A program made the translations under genes and the position numbers. A DNA stretch of 64,000 nucleotides, from contig NZ_CP042435.1 in NCBI RefSeq assembly GCF_007971225.1, forward strand, positions 4,653,501-4,717,500, written 5' to 3'. This document shows positions 59,857 to 64,000 of this stretch, piece by piece. Below the pieces are notes generated by a model that saw only the letters and a program-made list of their open reading frames with translations, did no database searches and was not told the origin of the DNA. This DNA comes from Panacibacter ginsenosidivorans. GTDB lineage: Bacteria; Bacteroidota; Bacteroidia; Chitinophagales; Chitinophagaceae. Positions within the stretch are counted from its first letter, which is position 1, and the number at the start of each line of letters is the position of its first letter.

Positions 59857-60678
59857 ATGCGACTAACTGTATTACTGATGCTTAGCCTGTTTATGCTAAA
59901 AGCAAATGCGCAAACAGATTCTCTTGCTTTAAAATTTCCAACAGATTCCGGTTATCTTTCTTCTTTCGATGGAACAAAAATTTATTACGAAGTAAGCGGT
60001 GAAGGCAAACCCGTTTTATTGATTCATGGTTTTATAGTAAACAGCAATTCATGGAAGCATGGAGCACTGTATACAGATCTTTTAAATGCAGGATATAAAG
60101 TTATTGTACTTGACATGCGTGGGAATGGAAAGTCTGATAAGCCACATGATTCTCTTGCTTATGATAATGATGCAGAAGCAAAAGACATTATGCTGCTGAT
60201 GGATAAGCTGAAAATAAAAAGTTATGCTGCTGTTGGTTATTCAAGAGGTTCTATCATAACTGCGAGATTATTAGTACTTGATAAAAGAGTAAAGGCTGCT
60301 GTTATGGGTGGCATGGGTACAGACTTTACAAACCCTGAATGGCCAAGAAGAATAATGTTCTATCACGCATTTATGGGGGAAGACATTCCTGAAGCGAAAG
60401 GTGCTGTTGATTATGCAAGATCTCAAAATCTTGACCTGCTTGCATTGGCATATATGCAAAGATCACAACCTTCCACACCAAAAGAAGTTTTGCAAAAAGT
60501 AAAGCAACCTGTGCTGGTTATTTGCGGAAATAAAGATTCAGACAATGGTTCTGCCGGTGATCTTGCAAAATTACTGCAGAACTCAACATTTGCAACTGTT
60601 CCGGGAGATCACAATCATGCATCGGGTACAAAAGAGTTTGCTGATGCTGTGAAAAATTTTCTTTTTAAAAATTATTAA
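59857..60678 (+). CDS. Alpha/beta hydrolase, exported
   Basis: The product has 273 residues with a signal peptide ending near LKANAQ. PVLLIHGFIVNSN supplies the oxyanion HG, VGYSRGSIITA the nucleophile Ser, the Asp in NKDSD and the His in GDHNHASG complete the triad. MRGNGKSDKP is a typical epoxide-hydrolase/esterase-like strand. Substrate is unknown. It is monocistronic. Confidence 0.88.
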   Translation: MRLTVLLMLSLFMLKANAQTDSLALKFPTDSGYLSSFDGTKIYYEVSGEGKPVLLIHGFIVNSNSWKHGALYTDLLNAGYKVIVLDMRGNGKSDKPHDSLAYDNDAEAKDIMLLMDKLKIKSYAAVGYSRGSIITARLLVLDKRVKAAVMGGMGTDFTNPEWPRRIMFYHAFMGEDIPEAKGAVDYARSQNLDLLALAYMQRSQPSTPKEVLQKVKQPVLVICGNKDSDNGSAGDLAKLLQNSTFATVPGDHNHASGTKEFADAVKNFLFKNY

Positions 60679-60719
60679 TAGAACGTCTTATATATTTTTT
60701 GCTCAGCATATAACAAAGC

Positions 60720-60739
60720 GTTGAAGAGTGCGACGCAAC
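60720..60739 (-). repeat. Nested-palindrome repeat, solo rcA arm with right flank
   Basis: GTTGAAGAGTGCGACGCAAC, preceded by AACAAAGC (loop end) and followed by GAAGATGCCA and GCCGGGCTC. It is a right half element. Confidence 0.8.
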
Positions 60740-60934
60740 GAAGATGCCATATATTCCGTCTGCCGGGCTCATAATAACAACTCATACATTCTTTGCCGCA
60801 ATAAGTACAGTCACCGACATTCGTCCGTTAAAAACCACGATAGATTTGGGTATTAATACGCTTGACACAGAAAAAACCGGGCATTAGCTTTGTATTACTG
60901 TTATTAGCTAAATTATTAAAGAAAGGAGTTAACC

Positions 60935-61114
60935 ATGAAACGCATCTATGTATCCTTTTTCACAACTATCACAATAGCACTTGCCAGTACGCTTGTGGCA
61001 TTTGTAGAAAGGAACAAAATTGAATCTGTAGTTATAATGGATAATAATCCACATGCACTGGTACAGGATTCTACATTTACCCAATTTACGACTGCAGAAG
61101 GATTGTTTAACTAA
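60935..61114 (+). CDS. 59-residue ORF with hydrophobic N-terminus and strong SD
   Basis: ATG 60935 to TAA 61112-61114 encodes [20 protein letters not shown] then a polar stretch with [13 protein letters not shown]. The first 23 residues look like a signal peptide or anchor. GAAAGGAG at 60921-60928 is a strong Shine-Dalgarno sequence, rare in this window. The ORF is below the usual size cut-offs. The end overlaps the convergent ruvB end by 8 bp. No family is recognised. Confidence 0.55.
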   Translation: MKRIYVSFFTTITIALASTLVAFVERNKIESVVIMDNNPHALVQDSTFTQFTTAEGLFN

Positions 61115-62135
61115 ATAATGTTCCGGGATTATTACCGGGTTTCTTGCCAAGATGTTCGTACGCCTTAAGTGTAACTTCTCTTCCACGGGGAGTACGTTGT
61201 ATAAAACCTTCCTGGATAAGGAAAGGTTCATATACTTCTTCTAATGTTCCGGCCTCTTCACCAACTGCAGTGGCAATAGTAGTAATGCCTACTGGCCCAC
61301 CTTTAAATTTTTCTATAATGGTGGATAGTATGCGATTATCCATTTCATCCAGGCCATGTTCATCAACATTTAATGCATGCAATGCATGTTGCGTTATACC
61401 AAGATCTATTTTACCATCATTTAATACCTGTGCAAAATCCCGTACTCTTCTTAATAAGCCATTGGCAATACGTGGTGTTCCGCGGCTTCTCCTTGCTATT
61501 TCAAATGAAGCATCTGTGGAGATCGATGTATTTAAAATGCCAGCGCTGCGTTGAATAATTTTCTTCAATGTTTCAGCATGATAATATTCCAGCCTTGATT
61601 TAATTCCAAAGCGGGAGAGAAGTGGTGCAGTTAACAATCCACTTCTTGTTGTTGCGCCGATCAATGTAAAAGGGTTGAGGTTAATCTGTATACTTCTGGC
61701 GTTTGGTCCGGTGTCGATCATAATGTCAATGCGAAAATCTTCCATCGCTGCATATAAATATTCTTCAACCACTGTGCTTAACCTATGTATCTCATCAATG
61801 AACAATACATCATTTGGTTGCAGGTTAGTAAGCAAGCCTGCAAGATCGCCGGGCTTTTCAATTACTGGTCCGCTTGTTTCTCTTATGTTTACACCAAGTT
61901 CATTTGCAACTATTCTTGACAAGGTTGTTTTGCCCAGACCCGGAGGTCCATGAAACAATACATGATCCAGAGCTTCTCCACGGATCTTTGCTGCTTTTAT
62001 GAATATTACAAGGTTCTCAATTAACTGCGGCTGACCAGAGAAATCATCAATCTCTCTCGGCCGAATATTATTTTCAAATTCCTTTTCAGCTGGCGTTAAT
62101 TCAGACTTCTCTGTATGTAGATTGGGGTTACTCAT
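61107..62135 (-). CDS. ruvB: Holliday junction branch migration DNA helicase RuvB
   Basis: The product has 342 residues. Walker A is [13 protein letters not shown], Walker [11 protein letters not shown], then sensor 1 [10 protein letters not shown] and sensor 2 [20 protein letters not shown] with the arginine finger region. The C-terminal winged helix ends [20 protein letters not shown]. RuvB is the hexameric motor that drives Holliday junction migration with RuvA. The length is standard. No ruvA or ruvC neighbours. Confidence 0.97.
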   Translation of the reverse strand: MSNPNLHTEKSELTPAEKEFENNIRPREIDDFSGQPQLIENLVIFIKAAKIRGEALDHVLFHGPPGLGKTTLSRIVANELGVNIRETSGPVIEKPGDLAGLLTNLQPNDVLFIDEIHRLSTVVEEYLYAAMEDFRIDIMIDTGPNARSIQINLNPFTLIGATTRSGLLTAPLLSRFGIKSRLEYYHAETLKKIIQRSAGILNTSISTDASFEIARRSRGTPRIANGLLRRVRDFAQVLNDGKIDLGITQHALHALNVDEHGLDEMDNRILSTIIEKFKGGPVGITTIATAVGEEAGTLEEVYEPFLIQEGFIQRTPRGREVTLKAYEHLGKKPGNNPGTLFS

Positions 62136-62198
62136 TTATAAAACTTCCTCTTTCAATATTTTTTTATTATATCGGCTTTTGATGATGTGGCATCGCCT

Positions 62199-62218
62199 GT
62201 TGCGTCGCACTCTTCATC
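62199..62218 (+). repeat. Nested-palindrome repeat, solo arm A variant
   Basis: GTTGCGTCGCACTCTTCATC, preceded by GGCATCGCCT (left flank). It is located between the DMT-type gene and ruvB. Confidence 0.75.
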
Positions 62219-62259
62219 GTTCTGTTCTTTGTAAAGCAATGGACGACTGAATTTCCTAT

Positions 62260-62703
62260 TTATTTCTTTATCAATATCAAACCTGCAATAATTAATACAG
62301 CACCAATTATTTTTTCCAAAGTTATGGGTTGTACCATTGATCCAAACAAACCATATTGGTCGATAATAAGGCTCATGAATATTTGCCCGCTTACCACCAG
62401 TGCAAATGTAAGCGCTACACCTTGTTGCTGATTTACCCATGTTATATAGCCAACGAATATGGCGCCCAGCACACCGCCCAGCCACAAATACCAGGGACCT
62501 GTTGAGGTTGGCTTTAATTGTACAACAGCAGATGGATTTGTAGCGAGGTTTAATACAATTAAGCAAATAATGCCAGTTGTAAAACTCATTAGTGATCCCA
62601 TTAGCGGGCCACCGATCTGCCTGCCAAGTCTCGTATTTAAAACGGCTTGCGCGGGTATCATGGCACCGACTATTAGGGTTAGAAACAGTAGCACATATTT
62701 CAT
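62260..62703 (-). CDS. DMT-superfamily membrane protein, DUF606/YdcZ type
   Basis: The product has 147 residues with five predicted helices. PAQAVLNTRLGRQIGGPLMGSLMSFTTG and YITWVNQQQGVALTFALVVSGQ are characteristic of the YdcZ/DUF606 half-size transporters, which often act as pairs. Substrate is unknown. It is divergent from a MarR gene, so it may be that regulator's target. Confidence 0.85.
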   Translation of the reverse strand: MKYVLLFLTLIVGAMIPAQAVLNTRLGRQIGGPLMGSLMSFTTGIICLIVLNLATNPSAVVQLKPTSTGPWYLWLGGVLGAIFVGYITWVNQQQGVALTFALVVSGQIFMSLIIDQYGLFGSMVQPITLEKIIGAVLIIAGLILIKK

Positions 62704-62825
62704 TCGAACTTTTTTATTGTTTTAATAAGGTCGGATGGAACGCCCCATATATGTTCCCGTATTTCAAAAATTTTACATGGCGTTTCATCCTTTAAGAAAT
62801 TTTTATGAAAATAAGGTGAAATTAT

Positions 62826-62841
62826 ATTTGCATATACAAAT
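62826..62841 (+). promoter_or_regulatory. Palindromic operator over the -33 box of the second marR gene
   Basis: ATTTG-CATATA-CAAAT. The left half contains the -33 element TTTG (62827-62830). A near-identical site, TTGTATATACAAAT, lies at 63315-63328 before the reductase gene. Together they suggest a MarR autoregulation and target operator. Confidence 0.65.
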
Positions 62842-62859
62842 AAAACCCCTTTATCTTTG
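62827..62859 (+). promoter_or_regulatory. Promoter of the second marR gene
   Basis: TTTG at 62827-62830 and TATCTTTG at 62852-62859 are separated by 21 nt, a good match to the Bacteroidota -33/-7 promoter. The ATG at 62868 follows the -7 box by only 9 nt, so the mRNA may be leaderless. Confidence 0.65.
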
Positions 62860-62867
62860 TGTTGTTA

Positions 62868-63296
62868 ATGAAAGCGTCGGAAAGCAAATATAATCAGTGC
62901 GTATATTTTTCTTCTGCGGCATTTGCCCGTAAGGTGGAGAAGATAGCGGTGGAAAGCTGGAAGCCTGTTGGGCTTGCTCCCAGTCATGGATATTTATTGA
63001 TGCATGTTATAGAGGAGCCAGGCGTACAACCAGGCGCATTGGCAGATCAGCTGCAGCTACAACCCAGTACCATTACACGTTTGATTGAAAAACTTGAGGA
63101 AAAGAAATTAGTGGTGCGTACTACGGAAGGTAAACTTACGAATGTTTACCCAACTCCAAAATCAAAGGAATTATATAGTAGATTGAAAGAGTGTACACAT
63201 AACTTTCATGAAGCATGTACAAGTGTTCTTGGTAAAGATGAGACTTGTCGTCTCGTTTCTATCATGAACAAAATGGCTGATAAATTCGAAGATTAA
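62868..63296 (+). CDS. MarR-family transcriptional regulator (second)
   Basis: The product has 142 residues from ATG 62868 (MKASESKYNQCVYFSSAAFA). GALADQLQLQPSTITRLIEKLEEKKLVVRTTEGK contains the recognition helix and wing. Cysteines at the N-terminus (Cys11) and in the helical C-terminus could sense thiol or redox stress, as in OhrR/DUF24-like systems; this is conjecture. A GTG at 62859 would overlap the -7 box. It is followed by an NmrA-like reductase gene with a matching operator. Confidence 0.9.
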   Translation: MKASESKYNQCVYFSSAAFARKVEKIAVESWKPVGLAPSHGYLLMHVIEEPGVQPGALADQLQLQPSTITRLIEKLEEKKLVVRTTEGKLTNVYPTPKSKELYSRLKECTHNFHEACTSVLGKDETCRLVSIMNKMADKFED

Positions 63297-63314
63297 ATTT
63301 TTTTTCCGTAATAC

Positions 63315-63326
63315 TTGTATATACAA
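63315..63326 (+). promoter_or_regulatory. Palindromic operator upstream of the NmrA-like gene
   Basis: TTGTATATACAA is a perfect 12-bp palindrome, extended by AT to match TTGCATATACAAAT at 62828-62841. It lies 122 bp before the reductase ATG and 19 bp after the marR stop. Confidence 0.6.
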
Positions 63327-63364
63327 ATTAACAGAAAGATAATATACTGCGATGAAAATATGCA

Positions 63365-63384
63365 GCACAAGTGAGTGACACAAC
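63365..63384 (+). repeat. Nested-palindrome repeat, solo rcB arm
   Basis: GCACAAGTGAGTGACACAAC followed by GATGCTCAATC. It lies between the marR operator and the reductase gene. Confidence 0.75.
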
Positions 63385-63447
63385 GATGCTCAATCTGTGA
63401 TCACAAGCTGACTAACCAATCATTATCACACATAAAAACCAAACACA

Positions 63448-64000
63448 ATGAAATACGTTATCACCGGTTCATTGGGCAATATAGGTTTGCCCGTAACTAA
63501 AGCACTATTAAAAGCAGGACATGATGTAACAGTCATCACATCTAAACAACAAAATGTTGAAGCTATTGAAGCATTAGGTGCAAAAGCTGCAGTAGGTTCT
63601 GTTGAAGATGTAGATTTTCTTACCAAAACTTTTGCAGGCGCAAACGCTGTGTACACAATGGTTCCGCCAAATTTTGGTGCAGCTGAATGGAAGAAATGGA
63701 TCGGAAGTATTGGCAAAAATTATGCTGATGCCATTAAAGCAAACGGCATAAAATATGTTGTAAACCTTAGCAGCGTTGGCGCACACAGAGAGAATGGCGT
63801 TGGTCCCGTAAGTGGTTTGCATCTTGCAGAAGAAGCGCTCAATAGTTTAACTGACGTAAACATCAAACATCTTCGCCCTGCGTACTTCTATCAAAATTTA
63901 TTTAGCAATATCGGGCTTATAAAAAATGCCGGAATTATTGGTTCAAACTTTAATGTAACAGGCAACAAATTTGGTCTTGTTGATCCTTCAGATATCGCCG
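63448..64000 (+). CDS. NmrA-like NAD(P)H-binding oxidoreductase, 5' part
   Basis: The frame is open from ATG 63448 to the window end (184 codons). MKYVITGSLGNIGLPVTKAL is the NmrA/YtfG-type GxxGxxG dinucleotide fold start, and VVNLSSVGAHRENG follows strand 5. Family members are quinone reductases or redox sensors. The gene is preceded by the MarR operator-like palindrome and is probably under control of the adjacent marR gene product. The C-terminus lies outside the window. Confidence 0.88.
   Translation, partial: MKYVITGSLGNIGLPVTKALLKAGHDVTVITSKQQNVEAIEALGAKAAVGSVEDVDFLTKTFAGANAVYTMVPPNFGAAEWKKWIGSIGKNYADAIKANGIKYVVNLSSVGAHRENGVGPVSGLHLAEEALNSLTDVNIKHLRPAYFYQNLFSNIGLIKNAGIIGSNFNVTGNKFGLVDPSDIA

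Noticed and set aside
862-63384. Insertion sequence or transposon carrying genes
   Set aside because: No transposase, integrase or recombinase gene was seen; the repeats are short and non-coding.

Overview
The window looks like chromosome from a member of the Bacteroidota, most likely order Chitinophagales. The grounds are a flexirubin/dialkylresorcinol-type pigment cluster, promoter -7 boxes of the TAnnTTTG type, A-rich translation leaders mostly without Shine-Dalgarno sequences, a PafA-like alkaline phosphatase, and Bacteroidota-style RND efflux and DoxX/DinB/EI24 genes. No rRNA, tRNA, CRISPR array, prophage or transposase gene was seen.

Layout. 1-9.7 kb: housekeeping and accessory genes (alkaline phosphatase 3' end, RsmI-like methylase, EI24 protein, 3-methyladenine glycosylase, DoxX, a small acidic protein, a small lipoprotein, MFS transporter, DinB), then a CusCBA/CzcCBA-type metal efflux operon (6.9-13.0 kb). 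13.2-26.3 kb: the S10-spc-alpha ribosomal protein operon in canonical order from rpsJ to rplO, then secY and map; infA, rpmJ, rpsM, rpsK, rpsD, rpoA and rplQ do not follow. 26.4-29.0 kb: a lipoprotein glycosidase candidate and a BaiN/HI0933 flavoprotein. 29.4-57.7 kb: a large pigment cluster in two converging arms. The rightward arm carries DarA, DarB, a BtrH-like acyltransferase candidate, an ABC transporter, ACP, ketosynthase and chain length factor. The leftward arm starts with an aromatic amino acid ammonia-lyase and carries FabG, three further FabF-like ketosynthases, two ACPs, a second chain length factor, two dehydratase-like hotdog proteins, a thioesterase, an acyltransferase, an O-methyltransferase, a halogenase-like flavoprotein, a polysaccharide deacetylase, a LolA-like protein and lipoproteins. 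58-64 kb: GNAT/MarR pair, lipoprotein, alpha/beta hydrolase, a 59-residue ORF, ruvB, a DMT-type transporter, a second MarR and an NmrA-like reductase cut by the window end.

How the pigment genes probably work together (inference from families): the ammonia-lyase makes a cinnamate/coumarate starter; ketosynthase/CLF pairs, FabG and the dehydratases extend it on ACPs to an aryl polyene; DarB and DarA make a dialkylresorcinol; methyltransferase and halogenase decorate the aryl head; a transferase joins polyene acid and resorcinol as an ester. No AMP-dependent starter ligase and no MMPL-type exporter is present.

The most unusual feature is a dispersed, nested, imperfectly palindromic intergenic repeat, found at about 30 loci by eye. 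Arm A is GTTGCGTCGCACTCTTGTAC; arm B is GTTGTGTCACTCACTTGTAC (16/20 identical). The standard form is A - 24-nt loop containing TTCAATATTGAA - reverse complement of B, exactly 64 bp, embedded in outer complementary flanks (CCGGCT on the left, AGCCGG on the right). Copies lie between ribosomal protein genes, inside the pigment cluster and in one case within the 3' end of a coding sequence. In the repeat entries, 'rcA' and 'rcB' mean the reverse complements of arms A and B.
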